A stretch of 64,000 bases of DNA from Pseudanabaena sp. FACHB-2040 (GCF_014696715.1 NZ_JACJQO010000021.1:42842-106841); one strand, 5' to 3'. Numbered from the stretch's first letter, positions 36,484 to 45,734 are shown. The notes: generated by a model not told the origin, from the letters alone. Made by a program: numbers and translations.

Positions 36484-36692
36484 AGGGCTCCTGGCTGCTC
36501 CTGGTAATTTTTATCTTTTCGGGGGGTAATCTGAGGCTAAAGCAATCCTTCCCCAGTGTCTTGTACGATTTTGCAGCTTGAATGGACTCAGACGAAATCA
36601 CGTCCATTGTTGCCAAAAGGATTGCAGTAATGGGGCTGCGTAAGCCACTAAAATTGAAGGTCTTAGACTGACACGAAACACACAAGAACCCT

Positions 36693-37505
36693 ATGAAGGC
36701 TTACCTGGCGGCGGCAGTGCAGATGACGAGCGTGCCAAATTTAGACAAAAATTTGGCCCAGGCAGAAGAGTTAATTGATTTGGCCGTCCGCCAGGGCGCT
36801 GAATTGGTGACGCTGCCAGAAAACTTCTCCTTCTTGGGGGATGAAGCAGCCAAAGTCGCCCAGGCAGATACCCTCTGCCAAGCCAGCGAAGTCTTTCTCA
36901 AAACGATGGCGCGGCGCTACCAGGTAACGCTTCTGGGTGGGGGCTATCCAGTTCCGGCGAAAGAGGGCAAAGTGCTCAACACAGCCCTGCTCGTCTCTCC
37001 CGACGGGGAAGAGCTGATGCGCTACGAAAAGGTCCACCTGTTCGACGTGAATCTGCCCGACGGCAATACTTACCGAGAATCGAGCATTGTCCTATCAGGC
37101 CACCGCCTGCCGGATGTCTACCCCGCCAAAGACTTGGGGATTCTGGGCATGTCCGTCTGCTACGACGTGCGCTTCCCTGAGCTGTATCGCCATCTCTCTC
37201 AAATGGGCGCAGAAGTGCTGGTAATTCCAGCCGCGTTTACTGCCTTTACTGGCAAAGATCACTGGCAGGTGCTGCTGCAGGCCAGAGCTATTGAAAATAC
37301 CTGCTATGTCATCGCTCCAGCGCAAACCGGCTTTCACAACGCGCGGCGGCAGTCCCACGGTCATGCCCTGATTGTTGACCCTTGGGGCGTGGTGTTGGCG
37401 GACGCTGGAACCGAGCCGGGGATTGCGATCGCAGAGATCACCCCCTCCCGCATTTCCCAAGTGCGCCGTCAGATGCCTTCCCTCACTCACCGAGTTTTCA
37501 TCTAG
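36693..37505 (+). CDS. Carbon-nitrogen hydrolase, Nit1/Nit2 type (deaminated glutathione amidase candidate)
   Basis: A 270-residue nitrilase-superfamily amidase. The Glu-Lys-Cys triad is visible: Glu in 'LPENFSFLGD', Lys in 'YEKVHLFDV' and Cys in 'MSVCYDVRFPELYR'. The sequence 'HLFDVNLPDGNTYRESS' matches Nit1-type enzymes, which repair deaminated glutathione as a side-product cleanup; omega-amidase (Nit2) activity is the alternative. Nothing next to it fixes the substrate. It is divergent from the AraC gene. Confidence 0.88.
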   Translation: MKAYLAAAVQMTSVPNLDKNLAQAEELIDLAVRQGAELVTLPENFSFLGDEAAKVAQADTLCQASEVFLKTMARRYQVTLLGGGYPVPAKEGKVLNTALLVSPDGEELMRYEKVHLFDVNLPDGNTYRESSIVLSGHRLPDVYPAKDLGILGMSVCYDVRFPELYRHLSQMGAEVLVIPAAFTAFTGKDHWQVLLQARAIENTCYVIAPAQTGFHNARRQSHGHALIVDPWGVVLADAGTEPGIAIAEITPSRISQVRRQMPSLTHRVFI

Positions 37506-37589
37506 GTTGACTGAATAAGCAGACTGCCCTAAACAGTTCCAAGTCTGTAAAGTCATGTAAATTGGACTAGATGAGTTGTTGCAGTCTGC

Positions 37590-39080
37590 ATGATTGATTC
37601 GATCAGCGGACTTCTCGGGAGCGGCCTCGCGACTCCCGGTGGAGTTTTGGGTAGCCCCCTCTTCTATCTGGCAGAAGCCTCTTCCGAAGCAGAACTAGAG
37701 CCTCTGGTCGTAGCCAGTGTGCTGCTCAGCCTAGTTGTGATTTATCTTGCTGCCAAATTGGGTGGCGAAATTTGTGCCCGCATTAACCTGCCTCCAGTTC
37801 TAGGGGAATTGCTAGCCGGGGTAATTGTGGGGGTGTCAGCCCTGCATCTAGTCGTGTTTCCAGAAGGCAGCGGTGAAACCTCCTCCCTGCTGATGAAGCT
37901 AGTGGGCATGACCAGCAGCCTCGACCCCGAATCTCTCCTCTTCGTATTTCGCGGAGAGAGCGAAGTTATTTCTGTCCTAGCTGAGCTGGGGGTTGTCATC
38001 CTCCTGTTTGAGATCGGTTTAGAGTCAGACCTCAAAGAACTCATTCGAGTTGGGCCTCAGGCAGCTGTAGTAGCAGTCATCGGGGTTGTGGTTCCCTTTG
38101 CTGCAGGTACCGCCGGACTGATCGGCATTTTTGGGGTTTCCACGATTCCTGCTGTGTTTGCCGGGGCTGCTCTAACAGCGACCAGCATCGGCATCACCGC
38201 CAAGGTGCTGGCCGAACTCCAGAGACTTAGCTCACGGGAAGGTCAAATCATCATTGGGGCTGCCGTTCTCGACGATGTATTAGGAATTATTGTTCTGGCT
38301 GTGGTCGCCAGCCTAGCCAAAACCGGGGAGATTCAGATCCTCAATGTGGTCTACCTGATTGTCAGTGCAGCCGTTTTCCTAGTCGGGTCTATCTTGTTGG
38401 GCCGTTTGCTCAGCCCCTATTTTGTCGCAGTAGTTGATCAGCTAAGAACGCGAGGGCAGGTAATTATCAGCTCACTGATCTTTGCCTTTGTGCTTTCCTA
38501 CGTGGCAGCAGCAATTCATCTAGAGGCCATTCTCGGAGCCTTCGCCGCTGGCCTGATCTTGGCCGAAACCTCTAAGCGAAAAGAACTAGAGGAGCAGATC
38601 AGCCCGATTGCAGATATGCTCGTTCCAATCTTCTTCATCACCGTGGGGGCTCGCACCGATATCAGCGTTTTGAACCCGCTCGATCCGGCCAACCGGGAAG
38701 GTCTAGTGATTGCCTCCTTCCTCGTCGTGGTCGCTATCGTGGGGAAAGTGGTGACTGGGTTCGCTGTATTTGGTCAGCCAGGCATTAATCGTCTGGCCAT
38801 TGGCATCGGTATGATTCCTCGGGGTGAGGTAGGCCTAGTCTTTGCTGGTGTAGGCTCTGCCAGTGGGGTGCTCTCAGAGTCCCTCGATGCTGCCATCATT
38901 GTGATGGTCATTCTGACCACCTTCCTGGCTCCCCCCATGCTGCGGGTCGTCTTCAAAGACGAGCCAGAAGATGCTTCAGGCATCGTTTCTGGGCTGCCCG
39001 AAGGTCAGGCAGAAGTCCTTGATGCAGAGGGTGGTCTGGCCCAAGCTGAGACGATAGAGACCCCCGGCAGCTCAGCGTAG
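37590..39080 (+). CDS. CPA2 family cation:proton antiporter (Kef/NapA type)
   Basis: A 496-residue integral membrane antiporter. About 12-13 helices span residues 35-455, with 'RINLPPVLGELLAGVIVGVS', 'LGVVILLFEIGLESDLKELI', 'TATSIGITAKVLAEL', 'GAAVLDDVLGIIVLAV' (the DD ion-binding pair in a crossed helix) and 'GMIPRGEVGLVFAGVG'. A short acidic cytoplasmic tail has no TrkA-N domain. The family exchanges Na+ or K+ for H+ in pH and salt homeostasis. It starts 84 bases after the nitrilase stop. Confidence 0.92.
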   Translation: MIDSISGLLGSGLATPGGVLGSPLFYLAEASSEAELEPLVVASVLLSLVVIYLAAKLGGEICARINLPPVLGELLAGVIVGVSALHLVVFPEGSGETSSLLMKLVGMTSSLDPESLLFVFRGESEVISVLAELGVVILLFEIGLESDLKELIRVGPQAAVVAVIGVVVPFAAGTAGLIGIFGVSTIPAVFAGAALTATSIGITAKVLAELQRLSSREGQIIIGAAVLDDVLGIIVLAVVASLAKTGEIQILNVVYLIVSAAVFLVGSILLGRLLSPYFVAVVDQLRTRGQVIISSLIFAFVLSYVAAAIHLEAILGAFAAGLILAETSKRKELEEQISPIADMLVPIFFITVGARTDISVLNPLDPANREGLVIASFLVVVAIVGKVVTGFAVFGQPGINRLAIGIGMIPRGEVGLVFAGVGSASGVLSESLDAAIIVMVILTTFLAPPMLRVVFKDEPEDASGIVSGLPEGQAEVLDAEGGLAQAETIETPGSSA

Positions 39081-39205
39081 GGTTAAAGGCAATGTTGGGC
39101 TGAGAGGCAAGGGCTATGCTCAGATAGTTCACTTAAACCTGCAGCAATTTTTCTAAATACGACTAAACTCTTAAAAACAATATTTCATCCTGAGTCAAAG
39201 TACTG

Positions 39206-40084
39206 ATGAGCAACTGGTTAGCTCCTGGTGGTGTGACTGCAAATCCTTCGCGCATTGGGATTTTTGATAGCGGTGTCGGTGGTTTAACCGTCCTGCGTGA
39301 GCTGTACCGACAGCTGTCGAACGAGTCTATTTTGTATTTTGGCGATACGGCTCGGCTGCCCTACGGTTCCCGCTCTCCCGAGGAAATTCTGCAGTTTGTC
39401 CGAGAAATCCTCACTTGGATGGCCAGCCAAGGCGTGAAGATGGTGATGATGGCCTGCAATACTAGCTCTGCCTTGGCGCTAGAGCAGGTGCAGGCGGAAT
39501 TTCCCTTTCCTATTCTGGGCCTGATTTGGCCGGGGGCACGAGCAGCTGCTCAGCAGGGTCAACGGATTGGACTAATTGCCACATCCGCCACAGTCAAGAG
39601 CGATGCCTACCGTCAGGCAATTTTAGAGGTTCATCCAGATCGGCAGGTCTGGCAGGTGGGCTGCCCTGAATTCGTCACCCTGATCGAGCAAAACCGCATT
39701 CACGACCCCTATACCTATCAGGTCGCTAAACAGTATCTGGCCCCTCTTAAAGCCGCTCAGATCGACACTCTGATCTACGGCTGTACCCACTATCCCCATC
39801 TTGCCCCCGTCCTTCAAACCCTCCTACCCAGCCGCGTCTCCTTTGTTGATCCTGCAGTTCACATGGTGGCGGCAGCAGCTCAAGAGTTAGATGCGCTAGG
39901 ACTGCGCAGCAATGTTCCAGCTTGGCCCACCGAGTTTTACGTCAGTGGAGCTCCCAGTCAGTTTGCTCAAGTTGCGGTGCAATGGTTAGGTCATTTACCA
40001 ACGGTGCGTCAAGTTCGCCTCCCGGCAGCGACCTCTCTACCGACCGTCAACCTCTCTAGCGGGCAGCTAGACACTAGCAGTTGA
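39206..40084 (+). CDS. murI: Glutamate racemase
   Basis: Makes D-glutamate for peptidoglycan. The 292-residue protein has 'GIFDSGVGGLTVLREL' at the start and the two catalytic cysteines in 'MACNTSSA' and 'YGCTHYPHL', in the usual places. Length is slightly long because of an N-terminal MSNWLAPGGVTANP extension. In cyanobacteria murI is often followed by the solanesyl diphosphate synthase gene, as here, although about 750 bases with two small ORFs separate them in this genome. Confidence 0.97.
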   Translation: MSNWLAPGGVTANPSRIGIFDSGVGGLTVLRELYRQLSNESILYFGDTARLPYGSRSPEEILQFVREILTWMASQGVKMVMMACNTSSALALEQVQAEFPFPILGLIWPGARAAAQQGQRIGLIATSATVKSDAYRQAILEVHPDRQVWQVGCPEFVTLIEQNRIHDPYTYQVAKQYLAPLKAAQIDTLIYGCTHYPHLAPVLQTLLPSRVSFVDPAVHMVAAAAQELDALGLRSNVPAWPTEFYVSGAPSQFAQVAVQWLGHLPTVRQVRLPAATSLPTVNLSSGQLDTSS

Positions 40085-40159
40085 CAAGTCAAAGTTGGCT
40101 GGCCGCTAAGCAGATGGCTACCTCTAGAGAGCAGCAGAGACAAGCTGAAAGTTCCTATG

Positions 40160-40279
40160 CTACGCCTCAGGGTGACTGCGCTTTTCGGCTAGTCTTGCTA
40201 AGAGCAGCAGACCATAAACCAGCACTAGGTAGCCAATTGCCAGTCCGGGAATGATGAAAACGGCAGATGAGGAAGTCAT
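40160..40279 (-). CDS. Small single-helix membrane protein (39 aa)
   Basis: Too short for ordinary gene calling, but it looks real. From ATG to TAG, 39 residues comprise a short polar start (MTSSSA), a strongly hydrophobic helix (VFIIPGLAIGYLVLVYGLLLLARL) and a charged end (AEKRSHPEA), with Lys/Arg placed as expected for a cytoplasmic C-terminus. This is the layout of tiny NDH-1, cytochrome b6f or photosystem subunits; I cannot name it. There is no clear Shine-Dalgarno site, which is common for such genes. An inverted repeat (40316-40336) lies upstream. Confidence 0.55.
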   Translation of the reverse strand: MTSSSAVFIIPGLAIGYLVLVYGLLLLARLAEKRSHPEA

Positions 40280-40315
40280 GGCGAGGGCAGGAGCGTAGAA
40301 AAAGCAATAAAGCCC

Positions 40316-40336
40316 AAAGACCGCTAAACAGTCTTT
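40316..40336. promoter_or_regulatory. Inverted repeat AAAGAC-N9-GTCTTT between two divergent small genes
   Basis: A perfect 6-bp arm repeat placed between the minus-strand 39-aa gene and the plus-strand 115-codon ORF. It may be an operator or simply chance. Confidence 0.3.
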
Positions 40337-40356
40337 AAGCTGACGGAGGAACCGTT

Positions 40357-40704
40357 ACGAAAAGAGGCCAAGCAGCTCTGAAGCAGCTTTTCGGAACCTT
40401 AAAAAAGGCTCTAGAAAGGCTGAATGATCCCCAAAGACTGTTTGGAACCGAAACTGACTCAAGAAAACACGAATTACAGAACCCAACTAGCGCTGGTGCT
40501 CTGATTCAGCACTCCATCTTTGAGCCCTTCTCGGATCGAAAGTACTTATCACATAAGCACCTTCAAATATTTAGTTTTTTGGAAATTCTTAATAAGAGTC
40601 TAGCACAGGCTAGCTTTGAACCTGAGGGGATGATTGCCAATATTTACAAAAATCTAAAGGAAATTTCTGAGCTCGACTGGTCCTTGAAAGAGACTGCTGC
40701 TTAA
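40357..40704 (+). pseudogene. 115-codon ORF with no standard start codon (ACG start or start-lost gene)
   Basis: The frame is open from a stop at 40336 to TAA at 40702. It encodes a protein-like sequence (T-KRGQAALKQLFGTLKKALERL..., ending SELDWSLKETAA), rich in Lys, Leu and Glu, helical and without Cys. A strong GGAGGA (40345-40350) sits 6 bases before an ACG at 40357, exactly where an ATG would be expected. The only ATG lies near the 3' end. Either ACG is used, or a single ATG-to-ACG change has silenced the gene. I do not recognise the family. It is followed by sds. Confidence 0.45.
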
Positions 40705-40838
40705 GGGGTTTAACGATCGCACTCAACTTCCGAGGTTAGGATAGCGTCAGGGTTTTCTTTCACTTACTGTGGGCTTGTCTTAGAATGAAGACAGATTATG
40801 TAAAATTTCGTAACTTAAGCCGCCCTTGCCGGTAGCCC

Positions 40839-41810
40839 ATGACTTCAGCAACCTCTCTTTTCGCGCCGGTTGAGACTGATCTAAAATTACTAACCAAGAA
40901 TCTCAGGAACCTGGTTGGTGCCCGACACCCAATTCTCTATGCTGCTGCAGAGCATCTGTTTGACGCTGGAGGAAAACGTATCCGCCCCGCTATTGTGCTT
41001 CTGCTGTCGCGGGCGACACTGCCCAGTCAAGACATCACCGCCAAGCATCGGCGGCTTGCTGAAATCACTGAGATGATTCACACAGCTAGCCTAGTGCATG
41101 ACGATGTAGTAGATGAAGCCGAGGTCAGGCGAGGTGTGCCTACCGTGCACAGCAGCTTTACCAACCGAGTGGCGGTGCTGGCAGGAGATTTCTTGTTTGC
41201 CCAATCCTCCTGGTATCTGGCTAATCTGGACAATCTGACAGTAGTCAAGCTGCTGTCTCAGGTGATCATGGATTTGGCTGAAGGGGAGATTCAGCAAGGG
41301 CTCAATCGATTTGATGCTGAGCTATCGTTAGAGGCTTATTTAGAGAAGAGCTACTTCAAAACAGCCTCGTTGATTGCCAACAGTGCTAAAGCCGCAGGCG
41401 TCCTCAGTGACCTGCCAGAGACAGCTTGTGACCAGCTCTATGACTATGGGCGTAATCTGGGACTAGCCTTCCAAATTGTGGACGACATTTTAGACTTCAC
41501 TAGCTCTGATGAGGTGTTGGGCAAGCCTGCTGGGTCGGATCTTAAAAGCGGTAATCTCACGGCCCCTGTCTTGTATGCTCTGGAGGAAAATCCGTTCCTA
41601 GCCACGCTCATCGAGCGGGAGTTTGCAGAATCAGGTGATTTTGACCAAGCTCTCGCTATGATTCACAGTAGTCGAGGAATTGAGCGCTCACGAGAACTGG
41701 CTGCTCAGCATGCCCGCCAGGCCCTGGGCTGTTTGCAGGTGCTGTCGCCCTCAGAGTCTCGTCAGGCTCTGCTTGACCTGTCTGAGTATGTGCTACGCCG
41801 GCTTTACTGA
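40839..41810 (+). CDS. sds: Solanesyl diphosphate synthase
   Basis: A trans-long-chain prenyltransferase that makes the C45 side chain of plastoquinone. The 323-residue protein has the first Asp-rich motif 'LVHDDVVDEAEVRRG' and the second 'FQIVDDILDFTSS', plus 'GGKRIRPA' for substrate binding. Small residues before the first motif fit a long product. Placement near murI is the usual cyanobacterial arrangement. An alternative label is another all-trans polyprenyl diphosphate synthase; the match to cyanobacterial Sds is strong. Confidence 0.93.
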   Translation: MTSATSLFAPVETDLKLLTKNLRNLVGARHPILYAAAEHLFDAGGKRIRPAIVLLLSRATLPSQDITAKHRRLAEITEMIHTASLVHDDVVDEAEVRRGVPTVHSSFTNRVAVLAGDFLFAQSSWYLANLDNLTVVKLLSQVIMDLAEGEIQQGLNRFDAELSLEAYLEKSYFKTASLIANSAKAAGVLSDLPETACDQLYDYGRNLGLAFQIVDDILDFTSSDEVLGKPAGSDLKSGNLTAPVLYALEENPFLATLIEREFAESGDFDQALAMIHSSRGIERSRELAAQHARQALGCLQVLSPSESRQALLDLSEYVLRRLY

Positions 41811-41892
41811 TACAGGGTTCAAAATCTGCCGCCGTTAGCTTACCGCATAGGGTTTCGGTAGGCTGTTTGAAACCGTCTGCAGGGACAGAGGC

Positions 41893-42921
41893 ATGAGTGG
41901 TCGAGTTATTTGCCTGGGTGAGGGGCTCATCGATCGGCTGTTTGGCCAGCCTGATCCGGCTGAAAATCCTCTAGCTAGTTGGCAGGATTTACCGGGAGGA
42001 GCCCCGGCTAACGTGGCTTCGGCCTTAGCCAAGCTGGGCACGTCGACTAATTTTATCGGCTGTTTGGGGTCTGATGCGCCTGGCCAGCGATTAATCCAGG
42101 CACTGCAGGCAGCGGGGGTTGGCTGTGATGCCGTTCAAAGACATCGCAGCGCACCTACTCGGATTGTGTTGGTGATGCGAGATGCTAAAGGAGAGCGGCA
42201 GTTTGTTGGCTTTCACCTGCCTGATCCGGCTGGGTTTGCTGATGCTTACCTGCAGGCTGGGGCGCTGGATCAGTCGCTGTTTGCTGAAGCTGCCTATCTA
42301 GTGATGGGAACGTTGGGTTTGGCCTATCCCGATACAGGGGCGGCGATGGCGCAAGCATTGACCTGGGCACAGCAGTACGGCTTGACAACGATTGTAGATG
42401 TCAACTGGAGACCTGCCTTTTGGCCGGAAGCGGTGACGGCTACAAAGAATAGCCCCTCGCACCCGGCTCCTGCCACGGCCCGGGCTCTTGCGCCTCAGCG
42501 CATCCTATCCTTTTTGACCCAGGTGGATCTGCTCAAACTGTCGCAGGAGGAGGCTCACTGGCTGTTTCAAACGGATGATCCGCTGGCTATTCTCGACTAC
42601 CTTCCCCAGCTCAAAGCTGTTTTGGTGACTGCTGGAGCCCAGGGCTGCTGCTATGCGACTCCGCAGGGGCAGGGCAGGCTGCCCGCCCACGATATTGAGA
42701 GTGAAGACACAACGGGAGCAGGCGATGCCTTTTTAGCTGGGTTTATCCATCAACTCGATAGCCAAGGCCTAGAGAGCCTGGAAGACCCCTCAGCCATGGA
42801 GCAAATCCTGCGCTACGCCAGCGCGGTAGGAGCCCTAACGACGATGCGGCCGGGAGCGATGGCGGCCCAACCACGAGCTAATGAAGTCGAAGCCTTTATT
42901 TACCTCAACCCTTTGCCGTAG
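41893..42921 (+). CDS. PfkB family carbohydrate kinase (fructokinase-like)
   Basis: A ribokinase-fold sugar kinase of 342 residues. The N-terminal 'PGGAPANVASALAKLG' binds the sugar, and the C-terminal 'DTTGAGDAFLAGF' holds the anion hole and catalytic Asp. Relatives in cyanobacteria are annotated as fructokinases; whether fructose is the substrate cannot be read from sequence. It follows sds by about 80 bases in the same direction but is not an obvious pathway partner. Confidence 0.88.
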   Translation: MSGRVICLGEGLIDRLFGQPDPAENPLASWQDLPGGAPANVASALAKLGTSTNFIGCLGSDAPGQRLIQALQAAGVGCDAVQRHRSAPTRIVLVMRDAKGERQFVGFHLPDPAGFADAYLQAGALDQSLFAEAAYLVMGTLGLAYPDTGAAMAQALTWAQQYGLTTIVDVNWRPAFWPEAVTATKNSPSHPAPATARALAPQRILSFLTQVDLLKLSQEEAHWLFQTDDPLAILDYLPQLKAVLVTAGAQGCCYATPQGQGRLPAHDIESEDTTGAGDAFLAGFIHQLDSQGLESLEDPSAMEQILRYASAVGALTTMRPGAMAAQPRANEVEAFIYLNPLP

Positions 42922-43023
42922 ACTCTATCGCAGCCTTTGACCTACGCTTGTAGAAAGCAATATGACAGGCCAGCCTGACTCAGGAGGCTGGGCAAATATA
43001 CTTCGCTTAAAAGATGCAAGCTC

Positions 43024-43494
43024 ATGGGCCAGGAAATCGAACGAAAATTTCTCGTGACTGGCGATGCTTGGCGATCGCTCGGTACTGGCACACTCTACCG
43101 CCAGGGTTATATCCCAACTCCAGATAGCCGTACGGTGCGAGTGCGGCTGGTGGGCGATCAGGGATATTTGACATTAAAAGGTCCGGCAGTGGGAATCGTT
43201 CGCCCTGAGTTCGAGTATCCTATCCCCGCTGCCGATGCCACTGAGATTTTAGAAACCCTCTGTGACCCGCCATTGGTTGAAAAAGTACGCCACCGTATTC
43301 CTCAAGCGGAGCTGCTGTGGGAAGTGGATGAGTTTTTGGGGGCTAATCAGGGGCTGATTGTGGCTGAGGTGGAGTTGCCCGATGCAACCTACGAGCTGCA
43401 GTTACCTGAATGGGTGGCTACAGAGGTGACGGCTGACCCTCGCTATCTCAACGTTAATCTGGCTAAGCATCCCTTTTCTGAATGGGCTCTGTAA
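43024..43494 (+). CDS. CYTH domain protein (inorganic triphosphatase-like)
   Basis: A 156-residue single CYTH domain (CyaB-thiamine triphosphatase tunnel fold). The signature 'EIERKFLV' opens the protein, and alternating basic/acidic strands follow ('TVRVRLVGDQGYLTLKG', 'EFEYPIP', 'LLWEVDEFLGANQGLIVAEVEL'), supplying the metal- and phosphate-binding tunnel. Bacterial stand-alone members usually hydrolyse tripolyphosphate. No adenylate cyclase or polyphosphate gene is adjacent. It converges on cruG. Confidence 0.92.
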   Translation: MGQEIERKFLVTGDAWRSLGTGTLYRQGYIPTPDSRTVRVRLVGDQGYLTLKGPAVGIVRPEFEYPIPAADATEILETLCDPPLVEKVRHRIPQAELLWEVDEFLGANQGLIVAEVELPDATYELQLPEWVATEVTADPRYLNVNLAKHPFSEWAL

Positions 43495-43518
43495 ACGGAC
43501 GTTATCGGGAGATAGACG

Positions 43519-44742
43519 CTACTGGGGCTCGACTGAAAGCTTGGGGGCATATTGACGACCTCGCCACTGAGTAGGCTGCCGCATAGAAGAAAGGCCAATT
43601 CGAAAAACTGCCGGTACATCGGCTAAGGGGGCAAGCCAAAAGGCCCAACGGCTTTGAGTTTGTCCAAAGTCGTAGGAGGGTTGGATAGCTGCTTGGAGGG
43701 CAAAGCGCACGGCAATAAGCCCCAGGTTAAGCCAGAGTAAACCCTGCAGTGGACCGCTGAGAGATAACCCTAGCCCTGCCAATACCAGCAGCACCGGCAG
43801 CACCAGCCAGGGCATCGCCTGGACTGCCGTTAGATACCAGAGGTCCCACCACACCTGTCCTGGAGAAGCCGCGTCTTTGAGATCGAGGGAGCGGCCCCAC
43901 TCCCGCCAAGTCTCTGCAATACCTTCATACATTCGGACTTTCAGAAGTTGAGAGCCGTCCCAAAAGCCAACTCTGGCTCCTTGGGCTGCGGCATAGCGGG
44001 CTAGCGTCACGTCGTCACAGAAAGAGGCACGGGCGGCGGTGTATCCGTCTAACTGCTGCAGCAACGAACGGCGGCACAAAAAACACTGGCCGTTTGCCAT
44101 GACCCGTTCGGCTCCAGCCGCTGCTGCTCCGGCTGGCCCAAATCGATAGACCAGCGTCATCAGGAGGGCGGGCTGTAGCCACAGTTCACCGGGGGTTTTG
44201 AGGATGAATTGGGGAGCTAACGACACCAAATCGTACTGCTCGGCAGTGGCAGACTGCAGTAGAGAGGCTACTAGTCCCGGCTGGGGCTGGGTATCGGCGT
44301 CAATGCCTAGAATCCACTGGCTGTGTTCGGAGCTGTGGAGAAAACCTGTGTGCAGGGCCCAGGGCCGCCCTACCCAGCCGGGGGGGAGCGGGTCGTCTGT
44401 GACCAGGCGAAAACGGGGGTCGCGGGTGGCGGCCTGTTTTACCAGATCAGGGGTGCCATCGGTAGAGCGGCTGTCTACGACAATGACTTCTCTCACCTCA
44501 TAGCCCTGACGGCTCAACCCAGCTAAACAAGGCCCGATGCGTTGAGCTTCATTCAGCGTGGGGACTACGATGCTGACGCTGCCTAGCTGATCAACGGTGG
44601 CTGACTGGGGCTGCAGCGGTGGTCGTCGCCCTGGGCCCTGGAGTAAACGAGATAGCAGTACCAGCAGCGGGGGCAGCTGTAGTACCAGCAAAACAGCGGC
44701 CAAAGCCATTAACCAGGTTGGAGTGGAGAGTTCAGCGAACAT
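43519..44742 (-). CDS. cruG: Carotenoid 2'-O-glycosyltransferase CruG
   Basis: A family 2 glycosyltransferase with an N-terminal anchor helix and three C-terminal helices, 407 residues. Catalytic features include 'SIVVPTLNEAQRI', 'VVDSRSTDGT' and 'LGIDADTQPQPG' (DxD-type). The assignment as CruG, which adds the sugar to myxol in myxoxanthophyll, rests mainly on its immediate partner cruF upstream, a pairing known from Synechococcus sp. PCC 7002. The frame extends to a TTG at 44775; the ATG at 44742 begins just before the anchor helix, and neither start has a good ribosome site. Confidence 0.82.
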   Translation of the reverse strand: MFAELSTPTWLMALAAVLLVLQLPPLLVLLSRLLQGPGRRPPLQPQSATVDQLGSVSIVVPTLNEAQRIGPCLAGLSRQGYEVREVIVVDSRSTDGTPDLVKQAATRDPRFRLVTDDPLPPGWVGRPWALHTGFLHSSEHSQWILGIDADTQPQPGLVASLLQSATAEQYDLVSLAPQFILKTPGELWLQPALLMTLVYRFGPAGAAAAGAERVMANGQCFLCRRSLLQQLDGYTAARASFCDDVTLARYAAAQGARVGFWDGSQLLKVRMYEGIAETWREWGRSLDLKDAASPGQVWWDLWYLTAVQAMPWLVLPVLLVLAGLGLSLSGPLQGLLWLNLGLIAVRFALQAAIQPSYDFGQTQSRWAFWLAPLADVPAVFRIGLSSMRQPTQWRGRQYAPKLSVEPQ

Positions 44743-44789
44743 GCAGGCTAGGAGTGAGAGCGGGTTGAGCCACAAGTCGAGCCCTGAGG

Positions 44790-45734
44790 TTATTTGGTGA
44801 CGACGCTAACTGAGGCGGAGGGAGCGGTAACGGCGGCTCCTAGGGAACTATTGACTGCCACTGCCACTGAAGTTTCCATAGCCGATGCAGACAGCGCACG
44901 CGACCAGCACCACACAGCGGGTAATGCCCCTACCAAAATACCTAGCAGAATCGGTACCCAGAACCCAGCGGCCAGGCTCATGATGGTAGCGAACGCGAAG
45001 TTACCGAGATACACAATCAGGGGAGTGTTGAGTTCCTCACGGCTGAGGTTGCAGCTTTGAGAGCGGCTTTGCCAGATTAGGGTTGCGATCGCAGTAAAGA
45101 TAGCCCCAGTACCCAGCCAGCCAGCAAAGTTTTGGTAGGGCATGCCGAAAAATGCGCCAGGCTGGTGCCAGTGCCAGAAGGGCATTGCCGTTTGGCTCAT
45201 CGCTGGATCTAGCACAAAGTCCCAAGAGGTTAGCAGGGTGGCTCCCAGGAAGATAGCGGCGATGATTTTGAGCGCAGCGTTGTTGCTATCTTGCCCTGAG
45301 CGCTGCAGGCCGTTTCTGGCCAGCAGATAGGAAGAGAGGCCCAGGTAGAACCAAGACAGGGGAATGGTAAACGGTACTAGGCCCGAAATTTTATAGCCCA
45401 GTCCATTGAGGTAGCTGTAGTGGCCAAAGGGAAAACCGGTGCTGGTGCCTAGCAGCTCGCTGCCCAAGGAGAGGCCGACTGCTGGTACCAAAAACCCTAG
45501 GAGAGCCGTCCAGCCTAAGGTGCGGTAAGCGTGTAGAGCTACCGTCAGCGTGCCCAGCAAAATGTAGACAACCCCCCCGCCGGCCATGCTCCACTGGAAC
45601 ATTGTTTGCCCAGCAGGTACATAGGCCAGAAACTCTGGGTGGGGCATCACCAAAAGCAGCCCAGCCAGACCAAAGGCCATAGAGCCAAGATGGCCAAACA
45701 GACAGACGCGCTCAATGGTCAAGAGATCTCTCAT
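44790..45734 (-). CDS. cruF: Carotenoid 1',2'-hydratase CruF (gamma-carotene hydroxylation)
   Basis: A 314-residue polytopic membrane enzyme of the cyanobacterial carotenoid-biosynthesis (DUF422-type) family, with about eight helices. The conserved 'LGTSTGFPFGHYSYLNGLGYKISGLVPFTIPLSWFYLGLSSYLLAR' block and the later 'DFVLDPAMSQ' with 'WHWHQPGAFFGMPYQNFAGWLG' hold the Asp/His/Glu residues expected for the hydratase. It acts on the open end of gamma-carotene toward myxol. An AGGGAATGCC precedes the ATG. It is followed closely by cruG, forming the myxol glycoside operon. Confidence 0.9.
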   Translation of the reverse strand: MRDLLTIERVCLFGHLGSMAFGLAGLLLVMPHPEFLAYVPAGQTMFQWSMAGGGVVYILLGTLTVALHAYRTLGWTALLGFLVPAVGLSLGSELLGTSTGFPFGHYSYLNGLGYKISGLVPFTIPLSWFYLGLSSYLLARNGLQRSGQDSNNAALKIIAAIFLGATLLTSWDFVLDPAMSQTAMPFWHWHQPGAFFGMPYQNFAGWLGTGAIFTAIATLIWQSRSQSCNLSREELNTPLIVYLGNFAFATIMSLAAGFWVPILLGILVGALPAVWCWSRALSASAMETSVAVAVNSSLGAAVTAPSASVSVVTK

